Below are positions 19,135 through 28,176 of a stretch of 64,000 nucleotides of DNA, piece after piece. Each line of letters starts with the position of its first letter. The stretch's first letter is position 1. The stretch lies in contig NZ_JACMYH010000008.1 of assembly GCF_014235765.1 (NCBI RefSeq), positions 40,249 to 104,248 of the forward strand, given 5' to 3'. The notes beneath the pieces were generated by a model. The model was given only the letters and a program-made list of their open reading frames with translations. It did not search any database and had not been told where the DNA came from. The stretch is from Pseudomonas baltica. Lineage in GTDB: Bacteria; Pseudomonadota; Gammaproteobacteria; Pseudomonadales; Pseudomonadaceae. The position numbers and the translations under genes are program-made.

Positions 19135-19375
19135 GACGACGTTAAATAGTCGGCTTCTGTAGGGATTTCGAGGTTCGGCCACGCTTGCGGAACGGCTGAG
19201 CCCAGACGCTGTGCGGGTTTGCGAGCCGTGCAGCGGATTGGCGGGAGGAAAACGTCAGAAACCCACAATTAAGCAGCAATATGCCAGCGCCAGAAATAAA
19301 TTCTGATATAAATCATATAGTTATGGTATTTCAACGCGACCATCCTAGCCAGTGCACTATTTTTGACGAAAGCGA

Positions 19376-19406
19376 TTGACAGTCCCCCTGCCAAAGCCGA
19401 TATATC
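19376..19406 (+). promoter_or_regulatory. Candidate promoter of the polysaccharide cluster
   Basis: A perfect TTGACA (19376-19381) is followed after 17-19 bp by GATATATC, a moderate -10 (TATATC at 19401-19406 with a long spacer). The area just upstream (19280-19330) is AT-rich. It would give a leader of about 290 nt before the first gene. Not verified. Confidence 0.4.
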
Positions 19407-19622
19407 ACCCATCTGCCGCCAACACAGCAGTTGCAGTGGTGCCAAAGAGCGCCACGCACATTCGACCCACTACCCCGTATTGCCTTGCAGTCGCTGACTT
19501 TGAATACCGGTCCGCGCTGTGTGTTCTGGCGTGTGCAGTCAGCCAGGCTCATTGCAGTACGCGGTCGTTGCGTGCAAACGAAGTTGGAAGTCGCAAGTTC
19601 AAGGGATCGTCGAGTACGAACC

Positions 19623-19639
19623 GGGCGGTAGCTTTGCCC
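19623..19639 (+). promoter_or_regulatory. ops/JUMPstart-like element (RfaH recruitment site)
   Basis: GGCGGTAGC at 19624-19632 is identical to the first nine bases of the enterobacterial ops element (GGCGGTAGCGTG), including the bases that form the small GC-GGTA-GC hairpin in the non-template strand. It is followed by TTT and flanked by GGGC/GCCC. It lies in the untranslated leader 70 nt before the first gene of an operon that itself encodes an RfaH-type protein. Confidence 0.7.
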
Positions 19640-19701
19640 AAACATATAGAACGTTAGTTATGGCGTTCAATCAATCGCGTGTCCAAGGAGGGTTCTTCCT
19701 C

Positions 19702-20472
19702 ATGCCACATTTGTTCAACCTGGATGAAAGCACGTCGCGCCGCCTGGCGGCCGATATGAACGAACAGGGCTACGCCGTACTGGAAAACGCTTTGGCGCCC
19801 TACGTGCTGGAAGAACTTCGTGCCTATGTGGATGACCAGGCTGCGCGCCATAACAACCAATATTTCGCGTATCATGGCAATGCGCCACTCGTGGGCAGCC
19901 GATTGGCTGCCACGGCGGTGTCGAGCGAATTCCGCCAGCACCTGGCGCGCCTGCACGAGCAGGGCCAGGGCCATGCCGCCCCCAGCGACCAGGTGTTCCC
20001 GGTGCTGCGTTGCGTGCAGGGCCACAGTGGCTTGAAAGAATCCAACGCGTTTCACTTCGATGCCACTCTGCTGACCATGTTGGTGCCGATCTTCATTCCA
20101 GACCAAGGCAAGGACCGCGGCGATCTGGTGCTGTTTCCCAACCTGCGCCGCGTGCGTGGCAGCGTGCTGTTCAACGCAGTCGAGAAGGTCGTGTATCAGA
20201 ACCCGCTGTGCCGCCGCCTGATGGGCTGGTGCATCGAGCGTGGCTGGCTCAAGCCGCTATTGCTGCGCATGAAGCCTGGCAATGTGTATTTCTTCTGGGG
20301 CTATCGCTCGCTGCATGCCAACCAGCCATGCGATCCGGCGCACCGTCGTGCCACCGCGCTGTTCCACTATGGCGATCCGCATGCCGGCAGTCTGACCACG
20401 CGGATGATTCTGCGGCTCAACCAGCACCGCGCTCGCCGCGCAGTCGCTCGCAGCAAAAGTCAGGCGTCCTGA
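19702..20472 (+). CDS. Putative 2-oxoglutarate/Fe(II) dioxygenase (PhyH-like)
   Basis: 256 aa. The putative iron triad is His118-x-Asp120 (NAFHFDATLL) and His205 (RSLHANQPC), with Arg215 or Arg216 nearby for 2-oxoglutarate, the spacing of phytanoyl-CoA dioxygenase-like proteins. The substrate cannot be read; hydroxylation of a sugar, acyl group or lipid carrier in polysaccharide synthesis is an inference from position. I chose the ATG at 19702 because AAGGAGG lies 10 nt upstream; an ATG at 19660 lacks one. First gene of the cluster. Confidence 0.65.
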   Translation: MPHLFNLDESTSRRLAADMNEQGYAVLENALAPYVLEELRAYVDDQAARHNNQYFAYHGNAPLVGSRLAATAVSSEFRQHLARLHEQGQGHAAPSDQVFPVLRCVQGHSGLKESNAFHFDATLLTMLVPIFIPDQGKDRGDLVLFPNLRRVRGSVLFNAVEKVVYQNPLCRRLMGWCIERGWLKPLLLRMKPGNVYFFWGYRSLHANQPCDPAHRRATALFHYGDPHAGSLTTRMILRLNQHRARRAVARSKSQAS

Positions 20473-20528
20473 GCGGACAACACCGTGTTGGACACTTCGG
20501 GGAATGGCGAGCAGCCAGGGAGCAGCAA

Positions 20529-21644
20529 ATGATCAACGTAACCAAGTCCTATCTGGGCGACATCGACAAGTTCAAGGCCTATGTGGACCGTATCTACGAG
20601 TCCCACTGGCTGACCAACCACGGTCCGCTGTGCTGCGAGCTGGAGGAGCGCCTGAAGGATTACCTGGGCGTGCGCCACCTGATCCTGACCAACAACGGCA
20701 CTCTGGCACTGCAAGTCGCCTACCGCGCCCTGGGCCTGTCCGGCAGCGCCGTGACCACGCCGTTCAGCTTCGTGGCTACCAGCAGCTCGCTGCACTGGGA
20801 AGGCATTCGCCCGGTATTCGCCGACATCGACCCGCACACCTGGAACATCGACCCCGAGCAGATTCCAGCCAGCCTGCAGCCGGACACCAGCGCCATCGTT
20901 GCCACCCACGTGTTCGGCAACCCTTGCGCGGTGGAACGCATCGAAGCGATTGCCCGCCAGTACCGCCTCAAGGTGGTGTACGACGGCGCGCACGCTTTCG
21001 CCGTGAAACAGGCCGGCCAATCGGTATTCAACTGGGGCGATGCCAGCACCCTGAGCTTTCATGCAACCAAGCTGTTCCATACCATCGAGGGTGGCGCAAT
21101 CGTCACCAACGACGACGATGTGGCTGCCCGTGTGCGCAAGCTGTGCAACTTCGGCATCACCGACGTCGACAAGATCGAAGGCCTGGGCACCAACGCCAAG
21201 CTCAACGAGTTCTGCGCCGCCATGGGCCTGAGCGTGCTCGACGACATCGACAACATCCTCGAGCGCCGCGCCGAGATGGGTCATTACTACACCCAGCGCC
21301 TGGGTGGCTACCTGGACCTGCAACGTCAGGCCGACGACAGCCAGATCAACTACAGCTACTTTCCGGTGGCGTTGCAGAACGAAGCCCAGGTGCTGGCCAT
21401 GCGCACCGCGCTGCAGGCCGACGGCATCAACCCACGACGTTATTTTTACCCCTCGCTCGATACCCTGGACTATCTGCAGCCACAAGCGGTCCAGTACCAG
21501 TCGCGCAGCTTGAGCGACCGTGTGCTGTGCCTGCCCATCTACCCTGGGCTGGCACGCGCCACTCAGGATCAGGTCATCGATACCCTGCTGCGCGGCCACG
21601 AGCTGCATTATCCACAACCCGTTGCATGGGCCGCCGCCGTATGA
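20529..21644 (+). CDS. DegT/DnrJ/EryC1-type sugar aminotransferase
   Basis: 371 aa PLP enzyme of the nucleotide-sugar aminotransferase family. Lys181 in SFHATKLFHTIEGGA is the PLP-binding lysine and YDGAHAF (Asp152) contacts the pyridine nitrogen. Sequence type is close to VioA/FdtB-like enzymes that aminate keto-dideoxy sugars bound to dTDP. The keto-sugar precursor genes (rmlA/rmlB or similar) are not in the cluster. Start at 20529 after GGGAGCAGCAA. The upstream in-frame extension overlaps the dioxygenase gene and is not real. Confidence 0.9.
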   Translation: MINVTKSYLGDIDKFKAYVDRIYESHWLTNHGPLCCELEERLKDYLGVRHLILTNNGTLALQVAYRALGLSGSAVTTPFSFVATSSSLHWEGIRPVFADIDPHTWNIDPEQIPASLQPDTSAIVATHVFGNPCAVERIEAIARQYRLKVVYDGAHAFAVKQAGQSVFNWGDASTLSFHATKLFHTIEGGAIVTNDDDVAARVRKLCNFGITDVDKIEGLGTNAKLNEFCAAMGLSVLDDIDNILERRAEMGHYYTQRLGGYLDLQRQADDSQINYSYFPVALQNEAQVLAMRTALQADGINPRRYFYPSLDTLDYLQPQAVQYQSRSLSDRVLCLPIYPGLARATQDQVIDTLLRGHELHYPQPVAWAAAV

Positions 21645-21690
21645 ACCGCCGTAACCAAAGCCTGAAAGCGTGCAACCAGGGCAATCGTCG

Positions 21691-23223
21691 ATGAAGAAGC
21701 TTTCGGTCATCCACAACACCGCCCTCAGCTACCTGGGCCAGGCCTATGCGCTGGTGATCGGCATCTTGATCATGCCGTTCTACCTCAGCCATCTGGGCGC
21801 CGAGGCGTACGGCCTGATTGGTTTCTACGCGGTGATGCAGGCCTGGCTGCTGCTGCTCGACGCCGGCGTCTCGCCGTCGCTGGTGCGCCAGATCGCGCAT
21901 CACCAGGGCAGCAGCGACAGCGCTGCGGCCAAGCGCATCGGCGGCTGGTTGATGCGCTCCTTCGAGCTGGTGTTCCTGCCCATGGCCGTGGTGTGCGCGC
22001 TGGCCGTCTACCTGGCCAGCGACTGGATGGCCACGCACTGGCTGCAGGCCCAGGCCCTGGACCCGCGCACCATCGTCAACTGCGTGATCCTGATGGGCGT
22101 GATGGTGGGCCTGCGCCTGTTCGCCACCCTGTACAAGAGCGGCCTGCAAGGCCTGGAGATGCACGCCTGGTTGAACAACGCCAATGTGGTGATCGCCACC
22201 CTGCGCTACTTCGGCGGCCTGGTGCTGGTGACCTGGGTGTCGCAGGATGCGCAGGTGTTCTTCGAATTCCAACTGTTCGTGGCGCTGGTGGAGACGTTGA
22301 TCTTCGCCGCCAAGGCCTACCGCCATCTGCCCGCGCCGACCCCTTTGAGCGGCTTCAACTGGGCGCTGGTGAAACCGATCCTGCCGTTCGCTGCCAGTGT
22401 GTCGCTGACCGCGGTGGTGTGGATCGTTCTGACCCAGCTGGACAAGGTGCTGTTGTCCAAGGTACTGCCGCTGGCCGAATACGGGTATTTCTCGCTGGTC
22501 GCGTTGCTGACCACCGGCATCATGATGATGATCAACCCGCTGGTGCAGACCCTGCTGCCACGCATGACGGTGCAGGTCGCCGAAGGCCGCGAAGGCGACG
22601 TGCATGCCCTGTACCTGGGTGCCAGCCGCTTCGTCAGCACCTTTCTGTTTCCCCTGGCGGCGATCATCGCGTTCTATGCCGAACCCTTGCTGTTCGCCTG
22701 GAGCGGCGACACGCAGGCTGCCCAGTGGGGCGCACCGATCCTGTTCTGGTACGCACTGGGCAGCGCCATCCTGGCGGTCAGCGCGTTCCAGTACCACCTG
22801 CAATACGCCTACGGCGAAATGCGCCTGCACATCTGGTACAGCGTGATTTCGGCTGCGATCAGCGTGCCGGCGATGATCATCGCGGTGTACGGCTGGGGCG
22901 CCCTGGGCGCGGCCGTGACCTGGTTCCTGTTGCGCCTGGTGTCGTTCGCACTGTGGCCGCAAGTGGTGCATCGGCGCCTGGCCCCTGGCCTGCACCGGCC
23001 CTGGCTGCACGACATCCTGCGCATCAGCCTGAGCACCGTGCTCGGCGTGCTGCTGACCCATCCGCTGTTCACGGCAATTGCCGGCGGGTCCAACAACCGC
23101 TTGGTGATCTTCGCTGCCCTGGCCTTGTGCGGCGTGTTGACGCTGACCCTGGTGGCAGCCACCTACAAACCACTGGCCCAGCGGGTTTTCCTGAAGTTGA
23201 GCAGAGCGAGCGTCGAACGATGA
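21691..23223 (+). CDS. wzx: Wzx-type oligosaccharide flippase
   Basis: 510 aa with about 12-14 membrane helices, beginning MKKLSVIHNTALSYLGQAYALV, typical of the polysaccharide-transporter branch of the MOP superfamily (LPFAASVSLTAVVWIVLTQLDKVLLSK is a family-like helix pair; first 20 residues shown are the helix 1 region). It moves undecaprenyl-PP-linked repeat units to the periplasmic face. A GTG at 21670 is an alternative start; neither has a strong ribosome-binding site. Stop overlaps the next start by 4 bp. Confidence 0.9.
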   Translation: MKKLSVIHNTALSYLGQAYALVIGILIMPFYLSHLGAEAYGLIGFYAVMQAWLLLLDAGVSPSLVRQIAHHQGSSDSAAAKRIGGWLMRSFELVFLPMAVVCALAVYLASDWMATHWLQAQALDPRTIVNCVILMGVMVGLRLFATLYKSGLQGLEMHAWLNNANVVIATLRYFGGLVLVTWVSQDAQVFFEFQLFVALVETLIFAAKAYRHLPAPTPLSGFNWALVKPILPFAASVSLTAVVWIVLTQLDKVLLSKVLPLAEYGYFSLVALLTTGIMMMINPLVQTLLPRMTVQVAEGREGDVHALYLGASRFVSTFLFPLAAIIAFYAEPLLFAWSGDTQAAQWGAPILFWYALGSAILAVSAFQYHLQYAYGEMRLHIWYSVISAAISVPAMIIAVYGWGALGAAVTWFLLRLVSFALWPQVVHRRLAPGLHRPWLHDILRISLSTVLGVLLTHPLFTAIAGGSNNRLVIFAALALCGVLTLTLVAATYKPLAQRVFLKLSRASVER

Positions 23224-24146
23224 ACCGGACCGAACAACAGATCATGCACACCTGGCCCGAGGGCCAGGAACCGCTGCTGTCGATCACGTGCCCGGCCTAC
23301 AACCAGGTCGAGTACATCGAGCAGACCTTGAACAGTTTCCTGGCGCAACGCACCACGTTCGCCTTCGAGATTCTGATCAACGACGACGCTTCCACCGATG
23401 GCACCACGCAGGTGATCAGCCGCTACGCCGAGCAGTACCCGAACATCATCAAGCCGGTGTTCCACGAGCACAACCAGTACCAACTGGGCCGCTGGTGCTT
23501 CCCGGCCCTGTTCAACCGGGCGCAGGGCAAGTACATCGCCTACTGCGAGGGCGACGACTACTGGATCGATCCGCTCAAGCTGCAGAAGCAGGTGAATTTC
23601 CTCGAAGCCAACCGCGACTACGTGATGACCTACCACGACGCCATGGCCTTCGACAGCGAGGGTGACAAGGGGATCCAGCTGACCGGCAAGTACCAGGCCG
23701 ATGCCACCGCCATGGACCTGCTCAAGACCCGGCCGATCTCGACGCTCACCACCTGCTTTCGCAACGTGCTGCACGAGCTGCCCCGGGAGCTGGAACAGGC
23801 ACCCGTGCTGGACCTGTGCTGGTGGTCGATGCTCGGTGCCCACGGCAAGGGCAAGTACCTGGCCGACATCGCACCGGCGCGCTACCGCCTGCACCCCGGT
23901 GGGATCTTTTCCCAGCGTCCGAACCAGAACAAATTGCAGATGACCCTGCACACCTATGCGTGCCTGGCCAACTATTACTTCCGCCAGGGCGACCGGGTGC
24001 TCTACGAACACTTTCTGGTGCAGGTGTCGGGCATGTGCATCGCGGCGATCAGGCCGGTACAGAAGCTCAAGGCCGTACTGCACGTGTCGGGCAACGTCAG
24101 CCGCAACCTGCTGCGACGCCTGACGCCCGCTGCGGCGAGGGGCTGA
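23220..24146 (+). CDS. Family 2 glycosyltransferase
   Basis: 308 aa, GT-A fold. LLSITCPAYNQVEYIEQTL opens the nucleotide-binding domain, ILINDDASTDGT and YCEGDDYWIDP carry the two acidic motifs for metal and sugar-nucleotide binding. It adds one sugar to the lipid-linked repeat unit on the cytoplasmic side; donor and linkage cannot be read. Starts with an ATGA overlap with wzx and runs 7 bp from the phosphatase gene. Confidence 0.9.
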   Translation: MNRTEQQIMHTWPEGQEPLLSITCPAYNQVEYIEQTLNSFLAQRTTFAFEILINDDASTDGTTQVISRYAEQYPNIIKPVFHEHNQYQLGRWCFPALFNRAQGKYIAYCEGDDYWIDPLKLQKQVNFLEANRDYVMTYHDAMAFDSEGDKGIQLTGKYQADATAMDLLKTRPISTLTTCFRNVLHELPRELEQAPVLDLCWWSMLGAHGKGKYLADIAPARYRLHPGGIFSQRPNQNKLQMTLHTYACLANYYFRQGDRVLYEHFLVQVSGMCIAAIRPVQKLKAVLHVSGNVSRNLLRRLTPAAARG

Positions 24147-24153
24147 AGACGAC

Positions 24154-24603
24154 ATGATCAACAAGGTTCTGGTGATCTGCATCGGCAACATCTGCCGCAG
24201 CCCCATGGCAGTGGCGTTGTTGCGCAAGCACGCGCCGCACCTGCAGGTCGAGTCGGCCGGATTGGCCGCATGCGTGGGCAACGACATGGACAGTCTCACC
24301 GCGCAGGTATTGGCCGATAACCAGGTGCCACAGCCGGCGCACGCTGCCACCCAGCTCACCGACGAGCTGGTGCGCTGGGCCGATCTGATTCTGGTCATGG
24401 ACCAGCGCCAGTTGCGCAGCATCACCAGCAAGGCCCCGCACACGCGAGGCAAGACGTTCCTGATCGGCAAGTGGCGCGACGACTTCGAAATCGACGATCC
24501 CTATCGCCGCCCCATTGCCGCCTTTCAACGGACCTACACCGAATTGACTCGGTGTATCGAAGGCTGGTTGCCCTACCTGAGATCTGAGGATCGACAAAGA
24601 TGA
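24154..24603 (+). CDS. wzb: Low-molecular-weight protein tyrosine phosphatase, Wzb type
   Basis: 149 aa. The P-loop CX5R signature is CIGNICRS (Cys9 to Arg15) and the general acid is Asp115 in DDPYRRP. In Wzx/Wzy systems Wzb dephosphorylates the C-terminal tyrosines of Wzc, resetting chain export. Its stop overlaps the wzc start (ATGA). Confidence 0.94.
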   Translation: MINKVLVICIGNICRSPMAVALLRKHAPHLQVESAGLAACVGNDMDSLTAQVLADNQVPQPAHAATQLTDELVRWADLILVMDQRQLRSITSKAPHTRGKTFLIGKWRDDFEIDDPYRRPIAAFQRTYTELTRCIEGWLPYLRSEDRQR

Positions 24604-26816
24604 CCGCGATGAACCGTACAAACCTGGAGTATTACAAGGACACCCAGATCGATCTCGCGACGATTCTACGGACCTTGTTCGATCACAAGAAACTGATTGT
24701 CGTGGTGGTGGCCCTGTTCACCCTGCTCGGCGGTTTCTACGCCGTAATCGCCACGCCGGTGTACCAGGCCAACGCCATGATCCAGATCGAGCCGAAAAAG
24801 GTCGGTCTGGATGCCACCCCGCAGCTCAATACCAAGCCGGCTTCGGTATCGGAAGCGGTGACCGAGATCGAACTGATCAAGTCGCGCACCGTGCTCGGCC
24901 AGGTGGTCAGCGACCTCAAGCTGGACGTGGTCGCCACGCCGCGCTACTTCCCGGCGATCGGCCGCTACATGGCCCGTGAATTCACCCCCACCGGCAGCCA
25001 GAAACTGGCCGCTCCGCTGTTCGGTCTGGATACGTTCGCCTGGGGCGGCGAGAAGATCGACGTGTTCAACCTGGACGTGCCGGCCAACCTGCTGGGCGAG
25101 CGCATGACGTTGGTCGCCGGGCCCAATGCGACTTATCGACTGGTGGACGCCGCTGGTGCGCCGCTGCTCAGCGGTCGTGTCGGCGAGATCAGCCAGGGCA
25201 ACGGCATCACCCTGCAATTGGCTGAACTGACCGCCCGCCCCGGCACTGAATTCCGCCTGGTGAAGAATCGCCTGCTCAACACTTCGCTGGACTACCAGCA
25301 GCGTCTGCGCGTGGCCGAATCGGGCAAGGACTCGGGCATCGTCTACCTGAGCATCAACGACACCGACCCGGTACAGGCCAACCGCGTGCTGGATGAAGTG
25401 AGCCGCCTGTACGTACGCCAGAACGTGGAACGCAGTTCGGCCGAAGCGGCCCAGCGCCTGGACTTCCTGCGCTCGCAATTGCCGGTGGTGCGCAAGGAAC
25501 TGGAAAAATCCGAAGAAGCCCTGCACGCCTTCCAGATGCGCACCAAGTCGGTGGACATCACCCTGGAAACCAAGGCCCTGCTCGACCAGATGGTGGCCTA
25601 CGATGCGCAACTGTCCGAGCTGCGCCTCAAGCGCACCGACCTGGATCGCCTGTACACCCGTCAGCACCCTGCATCAGCCGCACTGAGCCAGCAGATCAGC
25701 CAGATCGAGTCGCAGAAGACCTCCCTGCAGGCACAGATCAAGGGCCTGCCCGAGACCCAGCAGGAGCTGCTGCGCCTGACCCGTGACATGCAGGTCACTA
25801 CCCAGACCTACACCCTGGTACTGAACAAGAGCCAGGAGCAGGACATCATCCGCGCCGGCAACATCGGCAACGTACGGATCATCGACAAGGCCGACAGCAA
25901 CATCGAAGAACCGGTCAAGCCCATGCGCGCCGTCATCGTGCTGGTGGCGATGCTGCTGGGTGCCCTGGTCGCCGTAGCGATCATCTTCATCCGCCAGGCG
26001 TTCTACCGCGGCGTGGAAAACCCGGAAGTGATCGAGAACCTGGGCATGCCGGTGTACGCCTCGCTGCCGCTGTCGCGCCAGCAGGAACGCCTGCAGAAAA
26101 AACGCGACAAGGGCGTAACCAATCGCGAATCGCGTCTGCTCAGCGTGGCCGCCCCCAGCGAGCTGGCCATCGAGTCGCTGCGCAGCCTGCGCACCAGCCT
26201 GCACTTCGCGATGATGGAAGCGCGCAACAACGTGCTGATGATCACCAGCCCCATGCCGGGCGTGGGCAAGTCGTTCGTCAGCGCCAACCTGGCGGTGATC
26301 ATTGCCCAGGCCGGCAAGCGCGTATTGCTGATCGACGGCGACATGCGCAAGGGCTACCTGCACCGCGTGTTCGGCCTGCAACCCAAGCACGGCCTGTCCG
26401 ATGCCCTGGCTGCACGCCTGGGCAACACCGAGGTGATCAACGCCACCGAAGTGGACAACCTGCACCTGATCGCCTGCGGTTTCGCCGCGCCGAACCCTTC
26501 CGAACTGTTGATGCATGACAACTTCAGCAAGCTGCTGCGCGAGCTGTCGCCGCACTACGACCTGGTGATCATCGACACCCCGCCGGTGATCGCCGTGACG
26601 GATGCCAGCCTGATCGGCCGCCAGGCCGGGACCACCTTGCTGGTGGCCCGCTTTGGCCAGAGTTCGGTCAAGGAGATAGAGGTCAGCAAGCGGCGCCTTG
26701 CGCAGAACGGCGTGCTGGTCAAGGGCGCGATATTCAACGGCGTGATCCGCAAGGCGTCCACCGCCGAGTACGACTGCGCCGCCTACGGCTACGACTATTC
26801 GCCGAGCAAGAAGTAA
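24600..26816 (+). CDS. wzc: Polysaccharide co-polymerase and BY-kinase, Wzc type
   Basis: 738 aa. N-terminal cytoplasmic stretch, first membrane helix (KLIVVVVALFTLLGGFYAVI), a large periplasmic coiled-coil Wzz domain, second helix near residues 440-460 (AVIVLVAMLLGALVAVAIIF), then a C-terminal kinase with Walker A GVGKSFVSANL, Walker A' LLIDGDMRKG and Walker B LVIIDTPPV. The tail has a tyrosine cluster, EYDCAAYGYDYS, the autophosphorylation site and Wzb substrate. It controls chain length and works with Wza for export. A second ATG at 24609 is possible. Confidence 0.95.
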   Translation: MTAMNRTNLEYYKDTQIDLATILRTLFDHKKLIVVVVALFTLLGGFYAVIATPVYQANAMIQIEPKKVGLDATPQLNTKPASVSEAVTEIELIKSRTVLGQVVSDLKLDVVATPRYFPAIGRYMAREFTPTGSQKLAAPLFGLDTFAWGGEKIDVFNLDVPANLLGERMTLVAGPNATYRLVDAAGAPLLSGRVGEISQGNGITLQLAELTARPGTEFRLVKNRLLNTSLDYQQRLRVAESGKDSGIVYLSINDTDPVQANRVLDEVSRLYVRQNVERSSAEAAQRLDFLRSQLPVVRKELEKSEEALHAFQMRTKSVDITLETKALLDQMVAYDAQLSELRLKRTDLDRLYTRQHPASAALSQQISQIESQKTSLQAQIKGLPETQQELLRLTRDMQVTTQTYTLVLNKSQEQDIIRAGNIGNVRIIDKADSNIEEPVKPMRAVIVLVAMLLGALVAVAIIFIRQAFYRGVENPEVIENLGMPVYASLPLSRQQERLQKKRDKGVTNRESRLLSVAAPSELAIESLRSLRTSLHFAMMEARNNVLMITSPMPGVGKSFVSANLAVIIAQAGKRVLLIDGDMRKGYLHRVFGLQPKHGLSDALAARLGNTEVINATEVDNLHLIACGFAAPNPSELLMHDNFSKLLRELSPHYDLVIIDTPPVIAVTDASLIGRQAGTTLLVARFGQSSVKEIEVSKRRLAQNGVLVKGAIFNGVIRKASTAEYDCAAYGYDYSPSKK

Positions 26817-26842
26817 TCGCCTAGCAAGGCAGGAGTCTCACG

Positions 26843-27628
26843 ATGTCCAGAACCGTAGCAATGATGCAGCCTTACTGGTTTCCCTATTTCGGCTATTTCC
26901 AGCTGATCGCCGGCGCCGATGCCTTTGTGCTCGGCGACAGCCTGCAGTACGTACACCCCGGTTGGGTCAACCGCAACCGGCTGCTCAGCTCGGGCGCTGC
27001 AACGCTGTTCACCTTGCCGTTGAAGAAGGACCATTCGGACCTGGCGATCAATCAGCGCGAGCTCAGTGACAACGCTCCGCAGGTGCTGGACAAGCTGCTC
27101 AAGAGCATCGCCATGAGCTACTCCCGCGCGCCCTACCGCGACGAGGTGCTGGCGCTGCTCAAGCCGCTGCTGACCTACCCGGAACGCAACCTGGCGCTGT
27201 ACCTGGAGTACTCGCTGCGCAAGGTCTGCGAGTACCTGCAGATCGACACACCGATCCACGTCATGTCCACCCTGCCGGTGGACCAGCGCCAGGTGCAGGA
27301 CAAGCAGGACCGTGTGGTCAAGCTGGCGCGGCACTTCGATGCGCAGCGCTACCTCAACCCTATCGGCGGCACGGCCCTGTACGACGAGGAATACTTCGCT
27401 CGTCACGATCTGGAACTGCGTTTCCACCGCATGGACGAGCTTTGCTACACGCAGTTCAAGGACCCGTTCGTGGCCAACCTGTCGATCATCGACGTGCTGA
27501 TGTTCAACCCGGTATCACGGATCCGCCAGTGGCTGCCCTGCTACAGCACGCTCAAGCCGAGCGCTGCGCAGGACACCGTCAAAGTGGTCACCAGCCCTTC
27601 CGCCCACGCCATCGAGATGCGCTCATGA
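26843..27628 (+). CDS. WbqC-family protein
   Basis: 261 aa, starting MSRTVAMMQPYWFPYFGYFQ, with the WVNRNRLL motif, the hallmark of the WbqC family found in O-antigen and capsule clusters. Family members are often next to sugar aminotransferases and are thought to take part in amino-sugar modification, but the biochemistry is poorly known to me. A good ribosome-binding site (GCAGGAG) precedes the ATG. Stop overlaps the RfaH-like gene by 4 bp. Confidence 0.9.
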   Translation: MSRTVAMMQPYWFPYFGYFQLIAGADAFVLGDSLQYVHPGWVNRNRLLSSGAATLFTLPLKKDHSDLAINQRELSDNAPQVLDKLLKSIAMSYSRAPYRDEVLALLKPLLTYPERNLALYLEYSLRKVCEYLQIDTPIHVMSTLPVDQRQVQDKQDRVVKLARHFDAQRYLNPIGGTALYDEEYFARHDLELRFHRMDELCYTQFKDPFVANLSIIDVLMFNPVSRIRQWLPCYSTLKPSAAQDTVKVVTSPSAHAIEMRS

Positions 27629-28137
27629 ACGACTTCGACAGCAACGCCAACTGGTACCTGATCCAGACCAAGCCGCGGCAGGAAGCCCGTGCCGAAGAAC
27701 ATCTGCTGCGTCAGCAATACGACTGCTTTCGCCCGTTGCGCGCCGCCCCGGTGCTGACCCGCAGCCGCCGTGTGGCCGACGAGGACTTGTTCCCCGGCTA
27801 CCTGTTCATTCGCCTGGACTGCAACGACAACTGGTACCCGATCCGCTCGACCCGTGGGGTGTGCCGCATCGTTGCCTTCGGCGGCATGCCGTGCCCGGTG
27901 CCGGACAGCCTGATCGCCAGCATCCGCCAGCGCGCGCAGGCCGGTTCGGCGAACGCGGTGCGTTTCACCGAAGGCGAAGCGGTGCGTGTGCGCAACGGCG
28001 ACAGTGACGTACAGGCCATTTTCCTCTGCGAGGACGGCGATGAACGCGCCGTGATCCTGCTCAACATGCTGCAGCGCGAACAGCGTATCAGCCTGCCCCG
28101 CAGCAGCCTGCAGCGGCTTACCGCGCACGCCTGCTGA
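27625..28137 (+). CDS. rfaH: RfaH-type transcription antiterminator (NusG paralogue)
   Basis: 170 aa. N-terminal NGN domain NWYLIQTKPRQEARAEEHL, FPGYLFIRLD (residues 56-65) and STRGVCRIVAFGG (75-87). The C-terminal KOW segment QAIFLCEDGDERAVILLN (130-147) matches RfaH (QAIF..DGE.R...LLLN) rather than NusG. RfaH joins elongating RNA polymerase at an ops sequence, suppresses pausing and Rho, and recruits ribosomes for long envelope operons. Being inside its likely target operon implies positive autoregulation. The 4-bp overlap with the WbqC gene couples their translation. The name is by homology; a private paralogue besides a chromosomal one is likely. Confidence 0.88.
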   Translation: MNDFDSNANWYLIQTKPRQEARAEEHLLRQQYDCFRPLRAAPVLTRSRRVADEDLFPGYLFIRLDCNDNWYPIRSTRGVCRIVAFGGMPCPVPDSLIASIRQRAQAGSANAVRFTEGEAVRVRNGDSDVQAIFLCEDGDERAVILLNMLQREQRISLPRSSLQRLTAHAC

Positions 28138-28176
28138 GCGGCGCACAGACATACGATGCTTTAGGAGAGCTGTTCG

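Noticed and set aside
20010..20528. N-terminal extension of the sugar aminotransferase
   Set aside because: It overlaps the dioxygenase gene in another frame; homology and a ribosome-binding site support the start at 20529.
21993..23219. Long frame upstream of the first family 2 glycosyltransferase
   Set aside because: Antiphase to wzx, which has clear membrane helices; the true gene starts at 23220.
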